Shown here in pieces: positions 1 to 7,471 of a DNA stretch of 47,510 nt (the first letter of the stretch is position 1; the number at the start of each line of letters is the position of its first letter). The notes beneath the pieces are model-generated. The model saw nothing but the letters and a program-made list of their open reading frames with translations, was not told the DNA's origin and ran no database searches. A program made the position numbers and the translations under genes. The stretch covers positions 1 through 47,510 of the forward strand of contig CAYINU010000006.1 in NCBI GenBank assembly GCA_964364855.1, written 5' to 3'. Source of the DNA: CAYINU01 sp964364855 (GTDB lineage Bacteria; Margulisbacteria; Marinamargulisbacteria; CAYINU01).

Positions 1-156
1 CCAGCGCCCGTCGATACCGCCACGTTTTCATCTTGTATTACGCCTCGCTACCACTATGCATTTTTACATCTCTAAAAACGTTAGAATTTCAATTACTTTA
101 TCGGTTGGTAACGGGTATGTAAAGCGCTTCTTTTGCCTCACACTCTGGCCAAAAAA

Positions 157-1013
157 TCACCCATTGATCGGAAAATCCGGTATCGGCACAAACGTCCCGA
201 TCGTCATCTGACTTTCCTCACCGTTGTTGATGATCGAGACTTTGCCGGTGCGGATCGAGGCGTCTCCTGCCGATGCCGGATAGTCGTCAAAAAACAAAAT
301 CTCAATATAGTTCGACGGTGTTCGGCGGCCTTGGGTGTCCACAACATATACCAAATATCTAAATCCTGATCCTCGGAGAGGATCAGACGACTGGCATCAA
401 ACGTACCAGTAGATGGAAACCTGGCTTGATAATATCCCATCGTATTGTTTGTAATATCCCACACCTCATACTGCCCAAATTCCGATGACGGCAACGTGCT
501 CTGTGTCCACGTCAATACAATATTCGTCGTTCGCCCTTCCGGACTCAACGTCTCCACACTGGCCACACTCAAACTCACCGGTCGTGGATAGTCGTCCGGC
601 AGCGGCACGGATAATTGCATACTTGCCGACCGGTTGTCCCGCGTCGACGTGATTTCACTCCGCACATGCATCGAATACGTCGTATTCACATCCAGGACGA
701 TATTCACCGAGGTCTGCCGCGCTGTCATCGCGTCTGCGATCCACCCCCCTCCGTACCGCGCCCCGATCCGAATATCCGTATACGGCCCCACATTCACCGA
801 CGGACCCCATTCCAGGTGATACGTATTCACTGTCCCATCCACCGTCGTGATCGTCAGGGTCAGGTCGTAGGTCGGGGTTGTGGATCCGCCGCCGCCGGAC
901 GATGACGGGGTCGCGCGTCCGCATCCGGGGAGTAGCGGCATCATGCCCACCACCAGTACGAACGCCGCTAGCGCTGCTACTCCTGCCAACCGCGTCCACC
1001 TCTCCCGCCTCAT
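157..1013 (-). CDS. Fibronectin-III-like lipoprotein, interrupted by a one-base frameshift
   Basis: The product starts with a lipoprotein signal peptide: a basic N-terminus, a long hydrophobic stretch and the lipobox LLPGC, followed by a Ser/Gly linker. Two beta-rich segments of about 95 residues follow. The second has the FN3 look (NIVLTWTQS, then FGQYEVW, then VYVVDTQGRR-PSNYI). The reading frame that carries the N-terminus runs into low-quality sequence near position 360 and stops at 204. The natural continuation of the second FN3 domain is found in another frame and stops at 157. Adding one base between about 352 and 375 restores one 285-residue protein. This may be a sequencing error or a recent mutation. 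I start it at 1013 because the minus-strand GAGG lies about six bases upstream. It probably sits in the outer or inner membrane, facing the periplasm; its function is unknown. Confidence 0.6.
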
Positions 1014-1115
1014 TTTACTGCCTCGCGTTTCCATCGAGAGGGCATTTTATCATATCTGAGCTGGGTTGTTGACGTGGTTAAAATGATGGACAAGGCGCAA
1101 AGGAGGACTATACGG

Positions 1116-1175
1116 ATGGCGGTTCCTTATCCGAAATGTTATGCTTTTAAAGCATCATGGCCCCAAAAATGCTGA
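1116..1175 (+). CDS. Possible 19-codon leader ORF coupled to mntA
   Basis: An ATG preceded at nine bases by a near-perfect Shine-Dalgarno (AAGGAGGA, 1099-1106) opens a 19-codon frame. It runs through the palindrome at 1141-1155 and ends with TGA overlapping the second possible mntA start (ATGCTGA at 1169-1175). The mntA starts themselves have no visible ribosome-binding site, so translation may be delivered by this leader through termination-reinitiation. No peptide similarity is recognised. It is too short to be certain. Confidence 0.35.
   Translation: MAVPYPKCYAFKASWPQKC
1141..1155. promoter_or_regulatory. Palindrome upstream of mntA (operator candidate)
   Basis: ATGCTTT-T-AAAGCAT is a perfect 7+7 inverted repeat with a one-base centre, ending one base before the first mntA ATG. 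Toxin-antitoxin operons often autoregulate through such sites. It could also act as an RNA hairpin over the start codon. Confidence 0.4.
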
Positions 1176-1468
1176 CCCAGCACGATGTTTTATCTTTCCT
1201 GAAAGCACATCTGGAAGAGCTTCATCAGAAGTTTGATATCCGGCAAGTCGGCCTTTTTGGATCGTTTGCTCGAAATGAACAAACATTAAACAGTGATATT
1301 GATGTTCTCATCGAACTAGGAACCCCCTCCCATATTTACGAGAAGAAAACAGGCTTTCGCAGGTACCTAGAATCCCAGCTCGGGCGACCTGTTGATGTCG
1401 TTAGAGTAAATCACATTAATAAGTCTGTTCGAAATGCGATCCTAAATGACACGCTATATGTTAATTGA
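1157..1468 (+). CDS. mntA: MntA-type antitoxin nucleotidyltransferase
   Basis: This is a minimal nucleotidyltransferase with the family signature GSFARN...SDIDVLIEL (GSx10DxD), which holds the catalytic carboxylates, and about 100 residues, the usual size. In the HepT/MntA family the enzyme transfers AMP to a tyrosine next to the HEPN RNase active site of its partner and so silences it. It overlaps the downstream HEPN gene, a standard toxin-antitoxin arrangement. The start is uncertain: ATG 1157 or ATG 1169. Neither has a ribosome-binding site, but 1169 lies in the stop codon region of a well-initiated leader ORF. The locus is visibly more AT-rich than its neighbours, consistent with horizontal acquisition. 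Confidence 0.85.
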   Translation: MAPKMLTQHDVLSFLKAHLEELHQKFDIRQVGLFGSFARNEQTLNSDIDVLIELGTPSHIYEKKTGFRRYLESQLGRPVDVVRVNHINKSVRNAILNDTLYVN

Positions 1469-1802
1469 AAAAGATAAGTTGGCTCTGGCGGTAATACGCG
1501 ACGCGATCCAAAAGATTCGGCTTTGCGCCTCACGCTTTTCTGATTCCCAAGCTTTTTTTGATGATTGGATTTCCTTCGATGCAGCGATGATGAATTTTGT
1601 TGTCATTGGCGAAATGGTCGACAAGCTTTCCCCTTCTCTTAAGCAAGAACCTTCTCATATTGACTGGCAACAAGTGAAAGATTTTAGGAATTTGATCGCA
1701 CATAACTACCTGGGTATTGACCACGAAGAGATTTGGGAAATTATCCAAACGCACATCCCTCCTTTAGTGGCCTTTCTTGAACAGAAACTCGGTTCTGTGT
1801 GA
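1458..1802 (+). CDS. hepT: HepT-type HEPN RNase toxin
   Basis: This is an all-helical protein of about 114 residues ending in the HEPN signature RNLIAHNY (Rx4HxY). The Arg and His form the RNase site, and the Tyr is the residue that MntA partners adenylylate. It sits immediately downstream of and overlapping the nucleotidyltransferase gene, so the two are translationally coupled. I prefer ATG 1458 to ATG 1446 because HepT proteins normally begin just before the first long helix. The expected role is cleavage of cellular RNA when unmodified, in stress response or phage defence. Confidence 0.85.
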   Translation: MLIEKDKLALAVIRDAIQKIRLCASRFSDSQAFFDDWISFDAAMMNFVVIGEMVDKLSPSLKQEPSHIDWQQVKDFRNLIAHNYLGIDHEEIWEIIQTHIPPLVAFLEQKLGSV

Positions 1803-1849
1803 AGCTGGCGTTGCTGACGCCACTGGTTAATATCTCGTGATGACACTAC

Positions 1850-2046
1850 CTAGAGCTGGTCTCATAAATAAGGAAGCCGTCTCAGAAATGCGAGGAATAA
1901 CGCCGCATGGGGCATTTATGAGAGGGCTTCTAGGGCGCCATTTGATAGATGCAAGGCAAGTGGCAGCAAAAAAACCGGAGTTTACTTGTCGTAAATGAGG
2001 ATTTTTTTGACTGACACTTAACGCCGCAGATGCAAATGAGGACATG
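1850..2046. repeat. Structured intergenic element, possibly a dispersed repeat
   Basis: The 400-base gap between hepT and ppa holds no convincing gene. It contains a nested fold: CTCATAAAT (1861-1869) pairs with ATTTATGAG (1914-1922). Inside lies ATGCG...CGCAT, and GAAGCC (1873-1878) can pair with GGCTTC just outside (1925-1930). A second half has AGATGCAA repeated directly. An open frame on the minus strand exists, but its composition looks like translated repeat DNA. I have an impression of similar multi-copy sequence in other genomes but cannot verify it. Between 2047 and 2204 only a small GCTGC/GCAGC hairpin is visible. Confidence 0.4.
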
Positions 2047-2204
2047 CCCTAGGGTTGTCGTGGTCGAAGATGTTGGATACAATGCGCCAAACTTCGCTTT
2101 TATTTGGCTGCTCGCAGCAGCTCACGAGCACTCGCCCGGTCGCCCGAAATAAATTCGGACTCCCTCGGCTCAGGGCTGATAGGTTAAGAAAGGAACCATT
2201 AAGG

Positions 2205-2873
2205 ATGCACCATTACTCACTACGCGTACGGCATCCGTGGCACGGCATTTCGTGCGGCGACGATGCCCCGACCACCGTCAACGCATTTATCGAAATCGTC
2301 CCTACTGATAGCGTCAAATACGAAATCGACAAGGAATCCGGTCATCTCATGATCGACCGCCCGCAAAAATTCTCCAACTACTGCCCCAGCATGTATGGGT
2401 TTATCCCCCAAACCATTTGTCGGGAAAATGTGGCGGCCTATTCTCGGAAGCGCACCGGCCGTACCGATGTAGAGGGCGACAACGATCCCATTGATATTTG
2501 TGTGCTCAGTGAACGCCCCGTCAATCACGGGACCATCATTGTCCATGCCAGGCCCATCGGCGGTTTTCGGTTATTTGATGGTGGAGAGGCTGACGACAAG
2601 ATCATTGCCGTTCTGGTCAACGATCCTCTCTATGGCAAATTCACCGAACTGCCCCAGGTCCCCGAACAGATTATCGACCGACTCCGGCATTACTTTGTGA
2701 CCTACAAAAGCATCCCCGAGCCCAACAAAGAACAGCCCTGTGTCATCTCCCATATCTATGGGCGGGACGAGGCACACGACGTGATTCGATGTGCCATGCA
2801 AGACTATCAAGTCTATTTCCAATCCCAAATTGCTGCCCAAAAATCGAAGGAGGAATCGTATCATGCGCTTTAA
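2205..2873 (+). CDS. ppa: Soluble inorganic pyrophosphatase, family I
   Basis: This cytoplasmic enzyme hydrolyses pyrophosphate to phosphate and so pulls nucleotide and aminoacyl-tRNA synthesis forward. The central family I motif is present as GDNDPIDICVL (DxDPxD), with the flanking segments expected for the Mg-binding site (KYEIDKESG, the Tyr-rich FSNYCPSMYGFIP). The frame is open further upstream, but I start at ATG 2205, behind AGGA at 2191-2194, which gives 222 residues, a typical bacterial length. Its last codons overlap the start of the downstream symporter gene, so the two are probably co-transcribed. Confidence 0.93.
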   Translation: MHHYSLRVRHPWHGISCGDDAPTTVNAFIEIVPTDSVKYEIDKESGHLMIDRPQKFSNYCPSMYGFIPQTICRENVAAYSRKRTGRTDVEGDNDPIDICVLSERPVNHGTIIVHARPIGGFRLFDGGEADDKIIAVLVNDPLYGKFTELPQVPEQIIDRLRHYFVTYKSIPEPNKEQPCVISHIYGRDEAHDVIRCAMQDYQVYFQSQIAAQKSKEESYHAL

Positions 2874-4092
2874 AGCCCCTAAACTTACCACACAAATTTT
2901 CCTGGGCATGCTCTTGGGGTTGATTGTCGGACTGGTGGTCGGACCTTCCGCTCATCACTTGGATATTCTCAGTTTTATTTTCTTGCGCCTCATCAAGATG
3001 GTCATCGCACCTCTGGTTCTGACCACATTGGTGGTTGGCATTGCCAAATTGGGCAGTTTTTCTACTGTCGGCCGTATCGGAATCAAGACCATTATCTATT
3101 TCCAAGTCGCCACCATTTTGGCCTTGCTCACAGGTCTGATATTGGTCAATACGTTTGAACCCGGCAAACGTCTCAACATCACGCCGCCCGCCATCGGTAC
3201 CCAAACCGGTATTGAATCCAAGGCCATTCAGGGTCCCAAGGGATTCGTGGAACACCTTATTCCGGCGAGTATTTTCGAGTCCATGGCGACCAACGAAATC
3301 CTGCAGATCGTCGTATTTTCCCTGTTTTTAGGTGTGGCCATTCACGCCATCGGGGACCACGGCAAAGTCATTATGCGTTCCATGGAGGCCTTTTCTCATT
3401 TGATGTTTAAGGTCACAAATTATGTGATGGCCTTTGCACCGTTTGGCGCATTTGGTGCGTTGGCGGCGGTGTTGGGCAAATATGGCATCGGTATCTTGAG
3501 CGGATATCTGTATCTGTTGGCCTGTTTTTTGGGCGGACTGCTCTTTTTTATCTTTGTCATTCTCTTTTTAATCTGTACCCTATTTCGCATCCCCTTTTTC
3601 AAGTTGGTCTCCTACGTTCGTGAACCGGCCCTGCTGGCATTTAGCACGGCCAGCTCCGAGGTGGCGTTTCCGAAATTGATGGAACGACTGGAAAAATTCG
3701 GCTGTAGCGAACGCATTACCAGCTTTGTGTTGCCCCTGGGTTATTCGTTTAACTTGGATGGCTCGATTATGTACATGACATTTGCGACGATCTTTATCGC
3801 GCAGTTGTATGGAATCGATTTGAGCTTCCAGCAAGAAATCGTAATGATGCTAACGTTTATGATTACCAGCAAGGGGATGGCTGGCGTCCCTCGTGCATCG
3901 CTGATTGTCATTGCCGGAATGCTAGCGTCCTTTAACATTCCAGTCGAAGGCTTGGCCTTGATTTTGGGCGTGGATCAGATCCTGGATATGGGCCGCTCCG
4001 GCACCAACGTCATGGGCAATGCCGTCGCTACCGCCGTCATCTCCAGGTTGGAAGGCGAGCTGAACGTCGCGAAACAAGAATCTGAGGAGTAA
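2863..4092 (+). CDS. Dicarboxylate/amino acid:cation symporter (DAACS family)
   Basis: This inner-membrane secondary transporter couples Na+ or H+ to uptake of glutamate, aspartate or C4-dicarboxylates. The 409-residue length, eight or so hydrophobic segments and the two re-entrant loops fit the family. The visible motifs are ASSEVAFPKLM (serine-rich hairpin), NLDGSIMYM (the NMDGT-like ion site), TSKGMAGVPRAS and the substrate-binding DMGRSGTNVMGN. In the last motif the Arg that selects acidic side chains is not in its most common position, so the exact substrate is open. The start at 2863 has AAGGAGGA eight bases upstream and lies within the end of ppa. Confidence 0.92.
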   Translation: MRFKAPKLTTQIFLGMLLGLIVGLVVGPSAHHLDILSFIFLRLIKMVIAPLVLTTLVVGIAKLGSFSTVGRIGIKTIIYFQVATILALLTGLILVNTFEPGKRLNITPPAIGTQTGIESKAIQGPKGFVEHLIPASIFESMATNEILQIVVFSLFLGVAIHAIGDHGKVIMRSMEAFSHLMFKVTNYVMAFAPFGAFGALAAVLGKYGIGILSGYLYLLACFLGGLLFFIFVILFLICTLFRIPFFKLVSYVREPALLAFSTASSEVAFPKLMERLEKFGCSERITSFVLPLGYSFNLDGSIMYMTFATIFIAQLYGIDLSFQQEIVMMLTFMITSKGMAGVPRASLIVIAGMLASFNIPVEGLALILGVDQILDMGRSGTNVMGNAVATAVISRLEGELNVAKQESEE

Positions 4093-4163
4093 TTCGGAAA
4101 CTTCTAGAATCTCACTGCGGTTGCTACCTCATCAGTTACATGCCAGACACAAGAGGGGTGGCG

Positions 4164-4227
4164 CCGATTGGGGTCCCCACATCGAGACGAAGGTACTCCG
4201 AGCGAGACTGTGGGGAGTTGGAATCGG
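4164..4227. promoter_or_regulatory. Large inverted-repeat structure in the topB leader
   Basis: In the 174-base gap between the symporter and topB, CCGATT (4164-4169) plus CCCCACA (4175-4181) pair with TGTGGGG (4209-4215) plus AATCGG (4222-4227) around an internal bulge and a 27-base loop. It has no T-tract, so it is not a standard terminator. It may be a leader structure or an operator for topB. Confidence 0.4.
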
Positions 4228-4266
4228 TGACAGGACCCCGATGGGAGTAATCACCGAGTTAACAAT

Positions 4267-6618
4267 ATGAAACTGATCTTATCTGAAAAGCCCTCCGTGG
4301 CGCGGGACATTGCCCGGGTGTTGGGTATCACCCACCGCCACGAGGGCTATATCGAGGGAAAAGGCTGTGTTGTGACCTGGGCATTGGGTCACCTGATCGA
4401 ATTTTGCCAGCCGGATGACTACGGCGAGCAGTTCCACCGGTGGACGTTTGATACCCTACCCATTATCCCGGAAACCTTCAAAAAGAAAGTCATCGACAGC
4501 TCCGCCGCACAATACGACGTGGTCAAATCCCTTTGCCAGCGCCAAGACCTGACCGAAATAATCTGCGCCACGGACGCCGGACGTGAAGGAGAGCTTATTT
4601 TTCGAACCATTTATCAAGAAACTGGCTGTATGGCACCCATCCGCAGGCTGTGGATTTCCTCCCAAACCGATGCCGCCATCAAAGAAGGCTTTGCGCAGCT
4701 AAAACCCGGCTCCGACTACCAGCCGCTATACGACTCCGCCCTGAGCCGTGCCGAGGCAGACTGGCTGGTGGGAATCAATGCCACCCGCGCCTACTCCATC
4801 AAATTCTCTCGAGGCCGCGGCGTGATGAGCGTAGGCCGGGTACAGACTCCCGTCCTAAAAATGATCGTGGACCGGTACCGCGAACACACCCGATTTGACT
4901 CCAGGACATTCTACGAAATTTTCGTCGACCTCGCCCATACCAACGGCACCTTCCGCGCCAAGTGGATGGGCGGTGAGGATGATAGGCTGTTTGACAAAGA
5001 CACGGCCACCGCACTGGCTGACGCCATCAAGGCCATTCCCTCCGGGACCATTGCATTGCTAACGGAAAAAGAAAAGGTCGAAAAACAACCCCTGTTGTAT
5101 GACCTCACAGAGTTGCAAAAAGAAGCCAATCAAAAATTCAAATTCTCCGCTGACCAGACCTTGAAATTGATGCAAGACCTCTATGAGAAATATAAACTCT
5201 TGACCTATCCGCGAACCTCGTCAAGTTATCTTGGCACCGATATCGTACCCCAGCTGCCCAATCGTCTGCAAAACCTGGCAGATATCCCGGACTACGCCTT
5301 TGTCCAAGATATTTTAGCGAATAAACGGACAATAGCCGACCGCCTGATCGACAATGACAAAGTCACCGATCACCACGCCATTATCCCGACGGACAAAAAA
5401 CCAAACCCCTCGGAGTTGCCCGCGGATCATCGGGCCATTTACGACATGGTCATCCGTCGCTTTTTGGCTGCGTTTATGCCGGAGTGCCTCAAACACCATA
5501 CTGAAATTATCGCCACATTCGGTGAGCACCGCTTCAAGGCCACGGGCACCGTGATCACACAACTCGGGTGGCGCCAGCTTTATGCCCAAGATGACGACCT
5601 GGGAAAGGAATCCAAACCCCTGCTGCCCAAGGTTGCCGCAAACGATCCGGTTAAAAATGCGAAAACCGAACTCAAAAAAGGCCAGACAAAGGCCCCACCC
5701 CTGCACACGGAGGCGACCTTACTTGCCGCCATGGAAACAGCTGGCCGCAGCATCGAGGACGAGGAACTGCGCCAGGCCATGAAAAATTGCGGGCTGGGCA
5801 CACCGGCCACTCGCGCGCAGATCTTGGAAAAACTCATCCATGTGACTTACATCGTTCGGGACAAAAACAAACTCCTGCCGACGCCAAAGGGTGAATACCT
5901 CATCGACGCCATCATAGATCCCGTGTTGCTCTCCGCCGAGCTCACCGGCACCTGGGAGAAAAAGCTCAACGACATCGCCCAATCCAAATTTGAAAGAGTG
6001 ATCTACATGAACGACATCAAGTCCTTTACCGAATCTGTGGTAGCCAATGTGGTCCAAAGCACAGCCTATACCCTACGTGCCGATCAAAAAGTGTATGGCG
6101 ACTGCCCCAAATGTCAGATAGGCAAAATTATCGAAACACCCAAGGCCTACGGCTGCACCCAGTGGAAAAGCGCCGGCTGCAAATTTGTCATTTGGAAAGA
6201 GATGTCCGGAAAGGCGCTTACCGAAAATCAAGTGGAAACCTTGCTCAAAAAAGGACTTACTCCCGTCATCAAGGGCTTCAAAAACAAGGCTGGGAATCCA
6301 TTCGAGGCAGCCCTGAAGCTCGTCGATGGCGACGTGCAATTTAACTTTCACCGAGACGCCATCGGCACCTGCCCCCTATGTACGGCCAGCGTCGTGGAGA
6401 CTGCCAAGGCCTATTCATGCGATCAGTGGCGGGTAACCGGATGTGGATTTGCGATTTGGAAATCGATGGCCAATCGGACCATTACACTTGCGGAAGCGCA
6501 GACCCTGCTCACCAGCGGCCAGACCGAAGTGCTCACCGGATTTAGTTCTAAGATCGGTAAGCCCTTCGATGCCGGCCTGAAACTGGTGAACGGAAAAGCG
6601 GAATTCTGGTTCCGCTAG
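4267..6618 (+). CDS. topB: DNA topoisomerase III (type IA) with two C-terminal zinc-type repeats
   Basis: This ATP-independent enzyme relaxes negative supercoils and decatenates DNA through a tyrosine-DNA intermediate. The TOPRIM domain opens the protein (SEKPSVARDIA, residues 6-16) and continues at ATDAGREGE (101-109), which supplies the Mg-binding acidic residues. The catalytic Tyr is Y314 in TYPRTSSSYL. After the core there are two tandem repeats of about 90 residues (from about 613 and 701). Each begins CPxC, continues with a Tyr/Cys...Cys pair (YGCTQW...GCKF, YSCDQW...GCGF) and ends in a GF...PF(D/E)A stretch. This is the 'topoisomerase C-terminal repeat' that binds single-stranded DNA. 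Length and order fit TopB rather than TopA. Its TAG stop shares the palindrome CTAG with the convergent gene's stop. Confidence 0.93.
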   Translation: MKLILSEKPSVARDIARVLGITHRHEGYIEGKGCVVTWALGHLIEFCQPDDYGEQFHRWTFDTLPIIPETFKKKVIDSSAAQYDVVKSLCQRQDLTEIICATDAGREGELIFRTIYQETGCMAPIRRLWISSQTDAAIKEGFAQLKPGSDYQPLYDSALSRAEADWLVGINATRAYSIKFSRGRGVMSVGRVQTPVLKMIVDRYREHTRFDSRTFYEIFVDLAHTNGTFRAKWMGGEDDRLFDKDTATALADAIKAIPSGTIALLTEKEKVEKQPLLYDLTELQKEANQKFKFSADQTLKLMQDLYEKYKLLTYPRTSSSYLGTDIVPQLPNRLQNLADIPDYAFVQDILANKRTIADRLIDNDKVTDHHAIIPTDKKPNPSELPADHRAIYDMVIRRFLAAFMPECLKHHTEIIATFGEHRFKATGTVITQLGWRQLYAQDDDLGKESKPLLPKVAANDPVKNAKTELKKGQTKAPPLHTEATLLAAMETAGRSIEDEELRQAMKNCGLGTPATRAQILEKLIHVTYIVRDKNKLLPTPKGEYLIDAIIDPVLLSAELTGTWEKKLNDIAQSKFERVIYMNDIKSFTESVVANVVQSTAYTLRADQKVYGDCPKCQIGKIIETPKAYGCTQWKSAGCKFVIWKEMSGKALTENQVETLLKKGLTPVIKGFKNKAGNPFEAALKLVDGDVQFNFHRDAIGTCPLCTASVVETAKAYSCDQWRVTGCGFAIWKSMANRTITLAEAQTLLTSGQTEVLTGFSSKIGKPFDAGLKLVNGKAEFWFR

Positions 6619-6851
6619 CTTTTGGGGCAGCAGCGGCACATGCCACGAAATGACTTTTTCAGTCCTATTCCGATGATCAAAATGGGCCAAATCATATTGG
6701 CCAGGTGCGTCGAAATGGTACCCAGTTCACGCAGTAAAAATGTGAGACCGACCAAGGCGACCAACACACCAATGGTGCGGTGACAGACACAGCCACAGCG
6801 TTTGCCTTCCGCGCAACAATTTTCGCCAGATTGCCCTTGCGACTCATTCAT
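6615..6851 (-). CDS. Cysteine-rich mini membrane protein
   Basis: This is a 78-residue protein with two hydrophobic segments (about 27-47 and 54-68; the second reads IWPILIIGIGL, like the WPxxLIxxG segment of DUF5668/LiaF-type proteins). Cysteine clusters flank both: NCC and RCGCVC before them, and MCRCC at the C-terminus, eight Cys in all. Both ends would lie on the same side of the membrane, so the clusters could jointly bind a metal. I start at 6851 because GGAGG lies upstream on the minus strand. It is convergent with topB. I do not recognise the family firmly; a metal or redox role is speculation. Confidence 0.6.
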   Translation of the reverse strand: MNESQGQSGENCCAEGKRCGCVCHRTIGVLVALVGLTFLLRELGTISTHLANMIWPILIIGIGLKKSFRGMCRCCPKS

Positions 6852-6922
6852 AATTGACCTCCATTGGGGGAAATAGGTTGACTTTGGTAATAGTAACACA
6901 GATGTCATGCCGAATTCCGAAA

Positions 6923-6955
6923 TCAAAAGTCACCCATTACTACCTCATCGGTTCT
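6923..6955 (+). repeat. Left arm of a 33-bp perfect inverted repeat
   Basis: The 33 bases beginning TCAAAAGTCACCCATTACTA reappear exactly, in reverse complement, at 12696-12728. Homology stops abruptly on both sides. The pair brackets the AT-rich accessory segment. This arm also forms the last ten codons of the truncated Abi-like frame. Confidence 0.9.
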
Positions 6956-7126
6956 TTGCCGATTCAAAGGCTCGCAAATTTCTTTTCCGATGGTTTCTAG
7001 CAAAGCTTTGGCGTTCTCAACCAAAATGCTGAAGTCGATTTCGAGATGTCCCTCGATTCTGTCGATGTACGGACTGAGCTCCTGTCAACGTGTGTACTGG
7101 TCGATAGTTGCTCGGAGTTTTTCCAT
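6923..7126 (-). pseudogene. Truncated abortive-infection-like gene remnant
   Basis: Read on the minus strand, an ATG at 7126 opens a frame with an in-frame TGA after 13 codons. The same frame then continues through SPYIDRIEGHLEIDFSILVE and NAKALLETIGKEICE to a stop at 6923-6925. The second part looks like the N-terminal region of abortive infection family proteins, which are normally several hundred residues long. Here it is cut off exactly where the 33-bp inverted repeat begins. The IS element sits between it and the AAA/TOPRIM gene; with the IS removed, the fragment lies directly downstream of that gene on the same strand. Family assignment is by eye only. Confidence 0.45.
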
Positions 7127-7132
7127 TAGCTC

Positions 7133-7140
7133 GAGAGTTT
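7133..7140 (+). repeat. Target-site duplication, left copy
   Basis: GAGAGTTT occurs immediately outside the left terminal repeat of the IS element and again immediately outside the right one (9473-9480). Eight to nine bases is the duplication size of IS1-family elements. Confidence 0.85.
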
Positions 7141-7158
7141 GGTAGTGTCTCAGTTTGA
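7141..7158 (+). repeat. IS left terminal inverted repeat
   Basis: GGTAGTGTCTCAGTTTGA matches the complement of 9455-9472 at all 18 bases, and the match ends there. Confidence 0.9.
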
Positions 7159-7187
7159 AGCATCGAAAGATACCGTTGCTTCTGTGC

Positions 7188-7216
7188 TTGACCGCTAAGG
7201 AACAGACGGCCATACT
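7188..7216 (+). promoter_or_regulatory. Sigma70-like promoter of the 82-residue IS passenger
   Basis: TTGACC (7188-7193), a 17-base spacer and CATACT (7211-7216). The ATG at 7223 begins seven bases after the -10, where transcription is expected to start, so the mRNA would be leaderless. The same geometry occurs at the transposase promoter. Confidence 0.6.
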
Positions 7217-7222
7217 TTATAT

Positions 7223-7471
7223 ATGGCACAAAAACCAAAGAGACCGAGAGACACAAACCAACTAGCGAAGTTCATTACCGATGTTGCGGTAGGCGCTGAG
7301 GAGTTGCCGGAGAATAAGCCAACGGGGAAGAATAAAGCAGCTGTTGAACTAGGGCGGTTAGGTGGGCTTAAGGGTGGTAAGGCGCGAGCAGCGAAGCTTA
7401 CGCCAGAACAGCGGCAGGAGATTGCTAGGAAGGCCGCTCAGAAGCGGTGGGGGAAATTAAAGCGGACTTAA
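7223..7471 (+). CDS. Small basic passenger protein with a GGxxGGKARA motif
   Basis: This 82-residue protein is rich in Lys, Arg, Ala and Gly. Its core GRLGGLKGGKARAAKL is followed by TPEQRQEIARKAAQKRW, a short domain seen in many small bacterial proteins and reminiscent of basic nucleic-acid-binding peptides; no biochemical role is known to me. It lies wholly inside the IS element, read in the transposase direction, and its stop overlaps by four bases the convergent 257-residue gene. No Shine-Dalgarno is visible. The promoter position implies a leaderless transcript. Confidence 0.75.
   Translation: MAQKPKRPRDTNQLAKFITDVAVGAEELPENKPTGKNKAAVELGRLGGLKGGKARAAKLTPEQRQEIARKAAQKRWGKLKRT

Noticed and set aside
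615..905. Arg/His-rich plus-strand frame opposite the first lipoprotein
   Set aside because: It is antisense to a protein with a clear lipobox and FN3-like strands. The Arg/His/Pro bias is typical of an antisense shadow of G+C-rich code.
1827..2045. 72-codon minus-strand frame in the hepT-ppa gap
   Set aside because: The frame runs through nested inverted repeats and has no ribosome-binding site. Its composition looks like translated structured DNA.
2055..2204. 50-codon extension of the pyrophosphatase
   Set aside because: It contains a GCTGC/GCAGC hairpin, has no ribosome-binding site, and would exceed the family length.
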